From positions 60,390,285 through 60,454,284 of the forward strand of contig OZ035997.1 in assembly GCA_964035015.1 (NCBI GenBank): 64,000 bases of DNA. The letters run 5' to 3'. A program made the translations under genes and the position numbers. The notes beneath the pieces are model-generated. The model saw only the letters and a list, made by a program, of their open reading frames with translations, did no database searches and was not told the origin of the DNA. The stretch is from Corallium rubrum (Eukaryota > Cnidaria > Anthozoa > Scleralcyonacea > Coralliidae). Positions 21,216-30,422 of this stretch are shown here, one piece after another; positions within the stretch are counted from its first letter, which is position 1; each line of letters begins with the position of its first letter.

Positions 21216-24200
21216 ATCCAGATACTCGTACTGTATCTAGCTTAGAACCATCGAATTTAATTCCATAATCCATTGTTCCTTTAATGTAACGCAGGATTCG
21301 CTTTGCTAGTTTCCAATGTTCAAGGCCTGGATTTGAACAGAATTGACTAACCACTCCTAAAGCATGTGCAAGGTCAGGTCTTGTACCAGTTACTGCATAG
21401 GTCAGACTACCAACAAGTGCTTGATACTTGGTCTTCTCTATCGGATCTCCCTCATTTGGCAATAACTTTGTGCTTTGATCAAGAGGAGTTGAGACTGGTT
21501 TGCAATTCTCCATTCCAAACTTCTTTAGTAAGCTTGTGAGATACTTGGTTTGATGCAGCAGCATGAGCTTCTTGTTTCGTTTGCGTTCGATCTGGATTGC
21601 AAGACAGTAGTGGACTTCTCCAAGATCTTTCATTTCAAATCGGCTCTTCAAAGCTTCTTTCTCTCTGCGCAACATCTTCTTGCTGTTACTTGCTATTAAT
21701 AAGTTATCAACGTACAAGGCTACCAACATGAAACTGTCTCCCTCTCGCTTTATGTAGAGACATGGGTCGGACTTGCACTGTATATACCCTGAATTCTTGA
21801 GAAATTCGTCGATTGTATTGTACCAACATCTAGATGCTTGCTTTAGACCATAGATGCTTTTGTTCAACTTGCAAACCAAATGTTCCTGGCCTTTCTCAAC
21901 ATACCCTTCAGGCTGCGTCATGTAGATTTCTTCTTGTAATTCTCCGTTAAGAAATGCTGTGGAAACATCCATTTGATGAACTTCTAAGTTCAACTGATTT
22001 GCTAATGCGAGGATCGTACGGATTGATGTGTAACGTGCTACAGGAGAAAATGTTTCCTCGTAGTCTAGACCAGCTTCTTGTGAAAAACCTTTTGCAACAA
22101 GACGGGCTTTATGTCGCTCAATAGATCCATCAGCATTGTATTTCACTTTGAAAACCCACCGACAATCAACTGCATTGCGTCCTTCCGGGAGTGGTACAAG
22201 TGTCCAAGTGTTATTCTTTACGAGAGATGAGTATTCATTGTCGAGAGCTTCTTTCCATTGTGCTTTATCAGGTGAAGTTAAAGCTGCTTCAAGAGTTGTA
22301 GGCTCTTCAGAAATACCCTCTGTACTGCTACATGCAGCATTGTGTTTCCACCAATCACCAGTGATTGCACCATCTCTATAGGGTGGCATTCTACTTCGCT
22401 CTGAACGGCGTGGCAATTGTTCTGACTCTTCTTGATGGTTGTCAGTTTCTTGTACTTCAGTTTCTTCTTCAGCATCGTCATTGGTAACTACACTTTGATC
22501 TTCATTTACTGTCTCCTCTGGAAAATCTCCTGCCGCTTGCTTGTCAGCTTCTTGTTGGTTGCTTTCCTCAGCATCATCCTGGCGAATTACACTTTGTTGT
22601 TTCTCTGGCTCTTCTGGCGACTCTTCTTCCATTGCTTGTTCTTGGTTGTCAGGTGCACGTTCCAAACTCTTGGTGTACTGTGGTGCTCTGACACGTTCGT
22701 CAAAGTTATTCTCCTCAAACAGGACATCTCTGGATAAATGCACTTTTCTTGCTTTAGGATCCCATAGTCTATATGCTTTGCTCTCGAGGCTATATCCAAT
22801 GAAAATGCATTTCTTTGATTTAGCGTCCCACTTCTTTCTGGTTTCTTTGGCGATGTTCATGTAAGCGTTGCACCCAAAAACTTTCAAATTTGAAATATCT
22901 GCTTTCTTGCCCATGAAACTCTCGTAAGGGGTCATATTCGCTACTGCAACGGTTGGACTACGATTTCTAAGCATAACTGCAGTTGCCACAGCTTCACCCC
23001 AGTACCCATAATCAAGTCCTGCATTGTGCATCATTGATCTTGCTGCTTCTTGTATGGTTCTGTTTATTCTCTCGGCGACTCCATTCTGCTGTGGTGTTCG
23101 AGGAATGGTCAACTGCCTCTGGATTCCTTTCTTGCGGAGGTAGTCAACAAATACTTTCGAGGTGTATTCTCCACCATTATCTGAACGCAAGATCTTGATA
23201 TTCTTTCCAGTCACATTCGTAACCATTGCTTCATACTCCTTGAATTTCTCAAAGACTTGATCTTTATGTTTCATGAAGTAGACTGCCGTGAATCTGGATT
23301 TATCATCAATGAATGTTACGAAGTAACGATTTCCTCCATGACTCTTCGTTTGCATGGGACCACAAACATCGCTATGAACAATCCCTAGGATTTCGGTTGC
23401 TCGAGTTGCTTGTTCTTTAGGAAATGACATCCTGTTTTGCTTGCCCTTTGCACAACCATCGCAAACCGTTGATTCTTGTGAAGACTTGAATTTCAAACCT
23501 TGGACAAGTTCCTCGTCTCGTAGCTTCCTCAGGTTCTTTAAGCCCAAATGTCCGTATCTTTGGTGCCATAAATGTTCTGAGCACTCTCCGGTAGCAGCGT
23601 TGACATTATGTGACTTTTCCTTCACTTCAAGGACATCAAGAACGAAGAGCTTATCACTCACTTCACCAGAGCCCACCAGATTTCCACTCTTGTCTATGAT
23701 GACACACTTTTGCTGATCAAACGACATAGCATGTCCTTTCGTGGTGATGGCACTAACAGAAAACAGATTTTTGGCTAGGTCTGGCACATACAAAACATCT
23801 TGTAATTCAGCTTGCTTGTAATTCTCGCCAACTTTGACTTGTAAACAAACTGACCCTTTTCCAAGTGCTTCTATTACTCGGTTGTCTCCTAAGCGTACTT
23901 TCTCTGGAGTAGCAAATTCGACATAATCTTCCATTGAATCCTTTTGATGAGACATGTGCTGTGAAGCGCCTGAATCTATATACCACGTCGAACTGTTGTT
24001 GGCATGTTTCGAACTCCAAAATAAAGTGTGTTGTTCCACGGTAACAGTAGATTTACTCGCACAAGACGCATTGGCTTGAGTTGCTTTCTTTTCTTCAGAT
24101 TGAACTTTCTTCGGTTTCCGGCAATCTCTAGCCCAATGTCCTAGTATCCCACAATTGTAGCATTTCCCTTTCTTCTTACCTTTAGGCTTTTCGTGTTGTT

Positions 24201-24765
24201 TACCTTTCGATGTGAGAAGAGCTTTCTCTGTATTGTCAACAGGAAGAGAAATTTCTTTACGCTTGTGTTCTTCATGAAGTAATCTTGCAGTGACGAATTC
24301 CAGTTTTAAATCCTCAGCGCGAGACTCCAAAGCCATGATTAGATTATTATACGAATCAGGAAGACTACATAACAACGTTGCAACTTGATCATCTTCGGAA
24401 ATTGGAGCGCCTACAGCCTCAAGTTGTTCTGCCAAAGCTTTCAACTTGTTGATATGCTCCGTCATCGTATCGTTCTCGGCCATTGTCATTGTAAAATACC
24501 TCTTACGCAGAAATAACTTATTCGCTAACGATTTTACCTCGTAGTGGCTTTCTGCCAGTTTACACCAGGCTTCCTTTGAAGTGTTTGCAGATCGAACCAA
24601 CGCTAGTTGTTCATCTCCCAGAGATAAACAAATCGTCGCTAGCGCTTTACGGGCACGTCGTAGAAATTGTCGTCGTTGAGCTTCAGTAGTTCCTTCTTCG
24701 GCAGGTTCTACCTCATCGCCAGTCAGGATGCCCCAAAGATCCTTGTCTTCAAGAACCATTGGCAT
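21193..24765 (-). CDS. Copia Gag-Pol polyprotein, RT catalytic residue changed
   Basis: 1190 codons without a stop. In order: gag (UBN2-type, residues 1-170), CCHC knuckle CYNCGILGHWARDC (~200), aspartic protease WYIDSGASQHM (~263), integrase with a GAG_pre HLWHQRYGHLGL block and catalytic D in HSDVCGP (~465), D in RSDNGGEY (~527) and E in QNGVAER (~563), then RT from WVFKVKYNADG (~871). The RT active site reads YVDN (~1018) where copia elements have YVDD, so a catalytic Asp is replaced by Asn. The frame then breaks in a G run at ~21200, just before RNase H. The copy is recent but very probably defective. Confidence 0.9.
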   Translation of the reverse strand: MPMVLEDKDLWGILTGDEVEPAEEGTTEAQRRQFLRRARKALATICLSLGDEQLALVRSANTSKEAWCKLAESHYEVKSLANKLFLRKRYFTMTMAENDTMTEHINKLKALAEQLEAVGAPISEDDQVATLLCSLPDSYNNLIMALESRAEDLKLEFVTARLLHEEHKRKEISLPVDNTEKALLTSKGKQHEKPKGKKKGKCYNCGILGHWARDCRKPKKVQSEEKKATQANASCASKSTVTVEQHTLFWSSKHANNSSTWYIDSGASQHMSHQKDSMEDYVEFATPEKVRLGDNRVIEALGKGSVCLQVKVGENYKQAELQDVLYVPDLAKNLFSVSAITTKGHAMSFDQQKCVIIDKSGNLVGSGEVSDKLFVLDVLEVKEKSHNVNAATGECSEHLWHQRYGHLGLKNLRKLRDEELVQGLKFKSSQESTVCDGCAKGKQNRMSFPKEQATRATEILGIVHSDVCGPMQTKSHGGNRYFVTFIDDKSRFTAVYFMKHKDQVFEKFKEYEAMVTNVTGKNIKILRSDNGGEYTSKVFVDYLRKKGIQRQLTIPRTPQQNGVAERINRTIQEAARSMMHNAGLDYGYWGEAVATAVMLRNRSPTVAVANMTPYESFMGKKADISNLKVFGCNAYMNIAKETRKKWDAKSKKCIFIGYSLESKAYRLWDPKARKVHLSRDVLFEENNFDERVRAPQYTKSLERAPDNQEQAMEEESPEEPEKQQSVIRQDDAEESNQQEADKQAAGDFPEETVNEDQSVVTNDDAEEETEVQETDNHQEESEQLPRRSERSRMPPYRDGAITGDWWKHNAACSSTEGISEEPTTLEAALTSPDKAQWKEALDNEYSSLVKNNTWTLVPLPEGRNAVDCRWVFKVKYNADGSIERHKARLVAKGFSQEAGLDYEETFSPVARYTSIRTILALANQLNLEVHQMDVSTAFLNGELQEEIYMTQPEGYVEKGQEHLVCKLNKSIYGLKQASRCWYNTIDEFLKNSGYIQCKSDPCLYIKREGDSFMLVALYVDNLLIASNSKKMLRREKEALKSRFEMKDLGEVHYCLAIQIERKRNKKLMLLHQTKYLTSLLKKFGMENCKPVSTPLDQSTKLLPNEGDPIEKTKYQALVGSLTYAVTGTRPDLAHALGVVSQFCSNPGLEHWKLAKRILRYIKGTMDYGIKFDGSKLDTVRVSGFVDADWG

Positions 24766-24925
24766 TTTGAATTTCCAGAAATGAAAATTCGTTCCATTGA
24801 ACTTCTCGATGCGAGACAGCGCCGTTTCTTCTTTTTTGAAGCCATGCCAACATTCTCAGGTTACTTTCGCAAATAATAAATGTCGTACATCCAAGTTGCC
24901 CAAACTTAGCTCTGGGCCCATAACC

Positions 24926-25155
24926 TGTTAAAGTATACGTTTAACAGTGTAGAAAACGCGTGACGCTTGAATGGACTACATGATGTATAAACTTTAATAG
25001 AAACAACTGAGAGTTCAATCTATATGTCTAGTACATAAGATAACTACAACAACAGGAAGTAAGCCCCTCAGAGAACGTCTGGATAAATAACTATCTGTCA
25101 AGATGATTGATGATGTTCTCTTATTTTCGCGCGTTAACCTGAATTAATATTAACA
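24926..25155 (-). repeat. Copia 5' LTR
   Basis: Begins TGTTAATATTAATTCAGG and ends TTTAACA reading the minus strand. About 110 bp of it match the 3' LTR with very few differences, so the insertion is recent relative to the LINE it sits in. Confidence 0.75.
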
Positions 25156-25210
25156 ATATTGTCCCCAATTAGCTGTCAACGCTAAAGTAATCTAGACACT
25201 GTAATAAAGT

Positions 25211-25322
25211 TTATTATTATTATTATTATTATTATTAGTAGTAGTAGTAGTAGCAGTAGCAGTAGCAGTAGCAGTAGCAGTAGCAGTAGCAGTAGCAGTA
25301 GTAGTAGTAGTAGTATTTATTA
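25211..25322. repeat. Compound microsatellite (TTA)n(GTA)n(GCAGTA)n(GTA)n
   Basis: Directly follows the LINE AATAAAG signal and therefore probably grew from the LINE tail. Confidence 0.9.
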
Positions 25323-26035
25323 TTAAGTTACTAAAATGTTAGAAAAACATGATTATTAGACCATATGGACTATTAATATGACAATAGTCTTATTTTCTAT
25401 TATTTTAAGATGTTTGGATTAGGTTATAGGTTATTATTTGGTTATTTACTCAACCAATAATGTTTTTGTGTTTCTACAATTGTTTACTTCCAAATTTGAA
25501 ACATCATTTTGCGAAAAGATAACGTTGTTTTAAATTAAACCGAGAATGGTTTAATTTATACTTCAACAGTTATTGTGGTGGTAATTATGCTTCAACAGTT
25601 CCTATAGTAACTTCCACTTCGGTATTAAAGCTTTTGTTGATTTGTAAATTGTAATTATGTAGCCTGAAAACCATCTGGTTTATAAGGCTCCAAATTAAGT
25701 GACCTAGTGCATGTTAATCTTTAAAGAACTAGTATTTAGTGCTATTTGTATGAGAACAAGAAAATTTTGCAATAAATCTGATAATTAGTTTCGGAATAAA
25801 TTGTATAAGATCCATTTGGCAGTTTGGAGCTATTTTGATACGTCGTTGTTACGATATAAACGCCAGTGCAATTTGCTGGAGTACTTGATTCCCAAACCGT
25901 TTTTCAACTTGTTAGATTATGTTTTGTTATCTCTAAAACATCTATTCCTAATTTTACAGATCAAGCTAAATGCATTGTTTCACATTTTTTGAACCTATGT
26001 CAAGCCACCTTTACTTCAATTGTTTTACTTTCTTC
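25323..26035. other. Unassigned AT-rich region
   Basis: No gene recognised. It may include decayed 5' sequence of the LINE whose readable part begins at ~26036. Confidence 0.3.
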
Positions 26036-26305
26036 TGCACAGAAATGGTGTCAAAATCGCAATGCGTGAAGCAAGAATTTTGTATTACAGAAAAAGATTT
26101 GATATTAAGCATAAAAATAAACCCAAGCGTGCTTGAAAAATTGTAAATAATATTCTTGGTCGCAAGCAGAAGGATACATCTATTAAAGAAGTAAAATTAG
26201 ACAATCACTATTTCCTCACCAAATAAAATTGCTTGGTGATATTGGTGCAACCGTAACAAGTACTATAATTGATGACAGTGAGTATAGTTTTAAAGATTAT
26301 ATTAA
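26036..26305 (+). pseudogene. LINE fragment, part 1 of 3 (linker before RT)
   Basis: The plus-strand translation includes VKIAMREARILYYRKRFD, NNILGRKQKDTSIKEVKL and DDSEYSFKDYIK, which match the pre-RT linker of the LINE at 5727-7856 (AWKTINSLLGRK...FQDYIKSSESEF). It stops at TTAA 26302-26305, where Kolobok copy 2 begins, and resumes at 46291. Confidence 0.7.
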
Positions 26306-26522
26306 AGGGGAACTGTCACCCCAAAACAAGTTATATGTTTATATCAAAGGTCTTACCACAAGCAGTGTCATCGCGAAGTATTTTGAGACAACTCTTTTTC
26401 GTTTGCGAGATATGAGCGATGAGGTAAGTAGAAAATTACAACGTAGAACGGCGCCGTCTTTGCCTTTTCAGTGGGCGCTTATATTCAGCGGTATCTCGCA
26501 TGTGACGTCACTTGAGTGCTTC
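26306..26522. repeat. Kolobok copy 2, left TIR
   Basis: 217 bp, pairs with 46290-46154 followed by 35010-34933. Starts AGGGGAACTGTCACCCC after TTAA and ends near GTGACGTCACTTGAGTGCTT. Confidence 0.85.
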
Positions 26523-27839
26523 CACTGCTTCGATCTATTTTCGATTAAAGTTTTCGATTGTTTGTTTCAACAGTTTGGAATGGATTCTTCTAATTCTTCG
26601 TGCAAGTAGATCATCTATGAATGGATATGTGTCGATAATGAAGGCTGTGCGTCCAGTTTATCACGTTCGAATAATTCCGATGGGAGCGATACGGACACCG
26701 ATAGTTCAGAGTATTTATACATGGATATATGAAATGGGGAGAATGTATATATGTTATTTACCGGCTAATATTTTTCTATATGGACCGACCAAAACGGTAA
26801 ATAACGTATTTATTTTTTTTGTTACATAATTAGATAAATTAAAGTAATTATAATTTAGTTAAGTTGCGTAATCGAGATGACGTTCACGTGATATTCAAAA
26901 GTCCAAAGTTTATCGTTCGACAGGAAACAACTGCCGACATGCAGTCTTACAGGGAAGCTTGGAATCTTTTTTGTGATAAAAAAACAACATTCAAAACTTG
27001 TAGATCTAGTTACGAAGGGAAGTCAAAATGAAGTCCAAGTGTTTTTAAAGTTTAGTTGATAAAGATTCTTCGTCGTTCTTCTTCATCGCTTGCTCGTTTT
27101 TGGCTGTTCGCTTAGAAAGTCGCTTTCAATATTTGGCTGACTGCTTGAAAATTGAATGTGTGGTCCTCGAGTTTGAAGACGAAAATGCTTGTAGTAAGCC
27201 ATTTGTAATTTCAAGTTTCAAGGACATGAGACAATGAGGTTGGCATGTGGAAACTATTTGACTAAAAGGTAAAGACTTGTAGCGGTTTTGTTGAGTATAG
27301 CGGTTGGTAACAGAAGAAAGAATCAAAGACAGTTTAGTGTCAATTGTCAAAAGGTTTCAGCTTTTCTATCTTAATCTTGTGGTATGATTGTTTATATATA
27401 CTTCTATATAGTTTCATTTAGTGATTCAAAATACTGTGTTCACAAGTTTATGTATGTTTTCCCTACTGTTTTAAACTGTTTCCTTTATAAATATCGCTCG
27501 TACATTTTGCTTTGTCACAGTTTTCCCAGCGTTTCTTTTAAAATTCGCTGTTTGTATATGAAGTTGTCAAAACCATTTGTATAATAAAACTCATTTGCAT
27601 CCCCGTAGCTCTCTGTTGAATATATTTTTTTCTGTTGCAAGCGGCATAGTTATGAAAGCCGATCAATTTTAAATGACAGAATGTAAGAAAATAACTTGTT
27701 GGACCGCGGTCAGATATCGTAAAAAACTGCCCGCTCACGTAGCCAATTAAATTGCAGGAAAGCCTAGGATTCCGCCCGCTCGCGACTAAAAAAAAAATAA
27801 AAAACCTTATCAGTTTGAGTCAGTTAGGGAAGTAAATAC
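26523..27839. other. Kolobok copy 2 interior without recognised gene
   Basis: Non-coding stretch between the left TIR and the ballast-like gene; presumably its promoter and leader on the plus strand. Nothing else recognised. Confidence 0.35.
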
Positions 27840-28445
27840 AGACGGACGATGATTGGGACTCTTACGAAGAACTCGAAAACGAAGCTCACGAAAGCCGTTT
27901 TGATAACTTGAACTGGTAAGATATTTCATAAAACAAGATGAACAAACATGTATAACCATTATTAACCAATTCTGTTTTTACAATATTAGTAATAGTGCTG
28001 GTATTCAATTTATATATTTAAGGTGTGAATGTGGCCACTGCCAAATCATGGACAAATATGAAGAAAATGTTTGCTGCCATGAAATTAACGAGGTCGTCAA
28101 CAAAAATTGTGAAGTGGCTGAAGTTGATGGGTTAGCAGAGAAGCCAAACTGCATAACTGACAATCTTGGATTCAATGCTGTATGTCTGAACCATTGGGTA
28201 TTGCAAATTCTGTGGTATTTTTATAAGCAACAGTATGGCTCCAAGATTTATGGAGGTCCAGAGCATAAAAAGAATAGACATGTATCATACAGGCAACTGG
28301 CAAGATGGTACTGAGGATTTTAAGTGAAAGAGATAAGAGTGGCCGTAACTTCTTGTGCAGTTAGGTACATAAGAGCACATTTTCCACCTCCAGGATTAGA
28401 AGAAACCTTTGAATTTGAAGGTTTTCATTATGCTGATGAGTACCA
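27840..28445 (+). pseudogene. P2X7-ballast-like gene of Kolobok copy 2, decayed
   Basis: Exon 1 ends at 27915 (acidic DSYEELENEAHESRFDNLN, donor GTAAG). Exon 2 starts at 28023 after TTTAAG and completes the Trp codon to give WCECGHCQIMDKYEENVCC, then CITDNLGFNAVCL, RHVSYRQLARW and TSCAVRYIRAHFP, and a FEGFHYADE end. The WCxCxxC, CC, CIT..F..VC and SC.V..IR..FP pattern is that of the P2X7 cytoplasmic ballast domain. Two in-frame stops near 28313 and 28322 disable it. No channel or membrane segment is present. It converges on the transposase of the same element, as in copy 1. Confidence 0.7.
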
Positions 28446-28906
28446 TTTGTTTAGGTTCTTACTACCTTCTTACTAGTTCAAAATTCAAAGTTTTCTTAAT
28501 TGTCTGTTCTTCACCAAGAACTTATGATGCACTTTTTATGATGCACAACATTTTTTAATCTTTTACTCTTTCCTGTTGGAGGATTCACCCCTTAACGAGT
28601 AAAATATTATAGTGTTAGCCAGAGTTGAAAACTAAATTAGGTATACTTTAGGCCACTGATTACCTACACGAACAGGAAAGAGTTGAGGCATACCATGCAC
28701 CTCCCTACATGTATATGTGCTGATTAAACTTGTTTGGTCAGAATGACTGGCCATGGGGCACTGTGGGTATAAAAAGTAATGTTATCGTGGCATTTATTGT
28801 CAATGATAAATTCTACTTGTTCATTCTGGATTGGTGTCTACTAATTACAACATGTTTCTCTGGTTTGGGTTTCTTGGAAATACGCTTTGCCATGGTGGAT
28901 ATGGTT
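28446..28906. other. Kolobok copy 2 interior, decayed
   Basis: Presumably the decayed C-terminal part of the transposase gene on the minus strand and the 3' ends of both genes; no clear protein matches. Confidence 0.3.
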
Positions 28907-29290
28907 TCAACATCTGTTGTTCAACATCTGTTCCACACTCCACCAGAGATGATTTGATGCTGACTTTATCCAAGGTGTTAATTCTTGATTTCCCTTTTTC
29001 TTTGCCAGCTCGGTTAGCTTCTTAGTAATAGACTTTGATAAGTGCCACACATCATATTGATGTACAATTTTAGGGTATTCTTTTAGGGTATTCGTATCTT
29101 GGCAGTTATTGTTACATGCCTGACGGTTGCTAGACATCGAACTAGAATCTTTTCATTCAACAGTTTGTCAAGAGACCTCTTACACCCTTCATATTCCATG
29201 ACATTAGATGAGGTCACCTCCGACACTTGGAATAGACTAAACTCGATCACCTTTCCTGATGACTCATCCATTAAGCTATGTGTCCCATAT
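28907..29290 (-). pseudogene. Kolobok copy 2 transposase, C-terminal half
   Basis: Minus-strand KYGTHSLMDESSGKVIEF, QVSEVTSSNVMEYEGCKRSL, RCLATVRHVTI, then (shifted) YPKIVHQYDVWHLSKSI and WIKSASNHLWWS. It aligns block by block with copy 1. The second catalytic Asp (ATDRH in copy 1) reads ATVRH here, so the residue is lost. It joins directly to the fragment ending at 33762 across the inserted copy 1. Confidence 0.8.
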
Positions 29291-29294
29291 TTAA

Positions 29295-29516
29295 AGGGGA
29301 ACTCCACCCCGGCAACATGTTTGCGTTATATTAAACTTAGTACGGTAAAGAACTTACCTTCCAAGTTTGACTGTTCATATTTGAATAGTTCGTCAGAAAT
29401 TTGCCATCGGAGTTCGCAAAATTCAAACACTTTCATCGCCATTTTGTGCAAGATCTGTAGGCTCGGAAATGGACAGCGGAAGTACCCATACGGCCGCTGT
29501 GACGTCATTGCGTGAA
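29295..29516. repeat. Kolobok copy 1, left TIR
   Basis: 222 bp; begins AGGGGAACTCCACCCC and ends at GTGACGTCATTGCGTGAA, the mirror of the right TIR. Confidence 0.9.
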
Positions 29517-29605
29517 GATTGTTTCGCGGGAAATATACGAATAGTCGACATATTGTTTCAATCGCATTGCAATTTTATTTCTAAAGTATTCATGTTTCCG
29601 ACGTT

Positions 29606-29938
29606 ATGCCTCATTGCATGGTTCCGGGATGTACAAATTGTAGTCAACGCTGTGGTGGTCGTGTAAGTTTTTATAGAATCCCATCAGATCAGAAAACGCG
29701 AAAGATATGGGTCAACAGAATACCTCGTGTCAATCCACGTCCTGTTGCTTACTCGTATGTCTGTTCAGACCATTTTACTGAAGATGCATTCGAGGTTTCA
29801 TTCATGGAACAACTTACTGGCGAGAAACAGCGGCGTAGGTTGCGTACCGGAGCAATACCGACTATATTTTCACGGCGATCACCGATGAAATCTCGTAAAA
29901 ATAGTGAAGCAAGACTGGCGGAACAAGCTAAATACAAG
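29606..29938 (+). CDS. Kolobok transposase exon 1: THAP zinc finger
   Basis: 111 codons from ATG 29606, the first Met of a canonical THAP start (MPHCMVPGCTN). The C2CH residues are Cys in MPHCMVPGC and CSDHF (Cys and His), with the invariant VSFYRIPSD, KIWVNRIPR and final GAIPTIF (AVPTIF motif). THAP domains bind the element ends in P and Kolobok-type transposases. The exon ends ...KYK at a GT donor (GTCAGT, 29939), phase 0, and joins exon 2 at 30423 across a 484-bp intron. Readthrough would give only four more residues before a stop. Confidence 0.85.
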
Positions 29939-30422
29939 GTCAGTAGACAGTAAGTTTGGTTTTCTTTAGGCCAGGCCGCCAGGGGAATGGAAGTCATAGA
30001 ATACCGTCCGAAAATATTTTTTTACAAATAATGAAATTTTTTGCGCCGGGCTTCAAACCAATGCAGGCGGAGGACGATATTCTATGACTTTATACGGTCT
30101 TAGCAGTATCTGCAGTGTCCATGAATTGACGTATCAAAGGTTTTATGCAGTAGCAATTTAATTCAGTACATCACGTTTCTCTGAAGATGATTCTAAAATA
30201 GAATTGAAACACTGCACGTCGTCGAACATAATACAATACACACCACATTATATTTATACTGAGATACTAATTTGAAATTTAAAATTCAATTTATTTCTAA
30301 TGAACAAGGATATAGTCATTGTACATCAATTAAATTATAGTTGCATGTTTTGAATATGATGACCTCCATTTAAATCATCTCAATTTTTTTGTCTAAAATC
30401 TCCTTTAATCTATGTATTTTAG

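Larger units (their letters stand above)
20570..25155 (-). mobile_element. Ty1/copia LTR retrotransposon
   Basis: Minus-strand element. The 5' LTR is 24926-25155 (TGTTAATATT...TTTAACA, 230 bp). Next to it is a GGTTATGGGCCCAGAGC stretch that could be the primer-binding site. The polyprotein gene is 20754-24765. A polypurine AGAGGGAG precedes the 3' LTR, which is truncated (20570-20680). The missing half of the 3' LTR removes the left target-site duplication, so only the right flank (ATATT) can be given. Confidence 0.85.
17800..25322 (+). mobile_element. Twin-primed LINE split by a copia element
   Basis: The inverted 5' segment, plus-strand ORF2 remnant, 3' UTR up to ~20569 and then 25156-25210 (ending GTAATAAAG plus TTA repeats) make one LINE copy. 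The copia element lies in its 3' UTR. The compound tail (TTA)n(GTA)n(GCAGTA)n extends to 25322. Confidence 0.65.
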
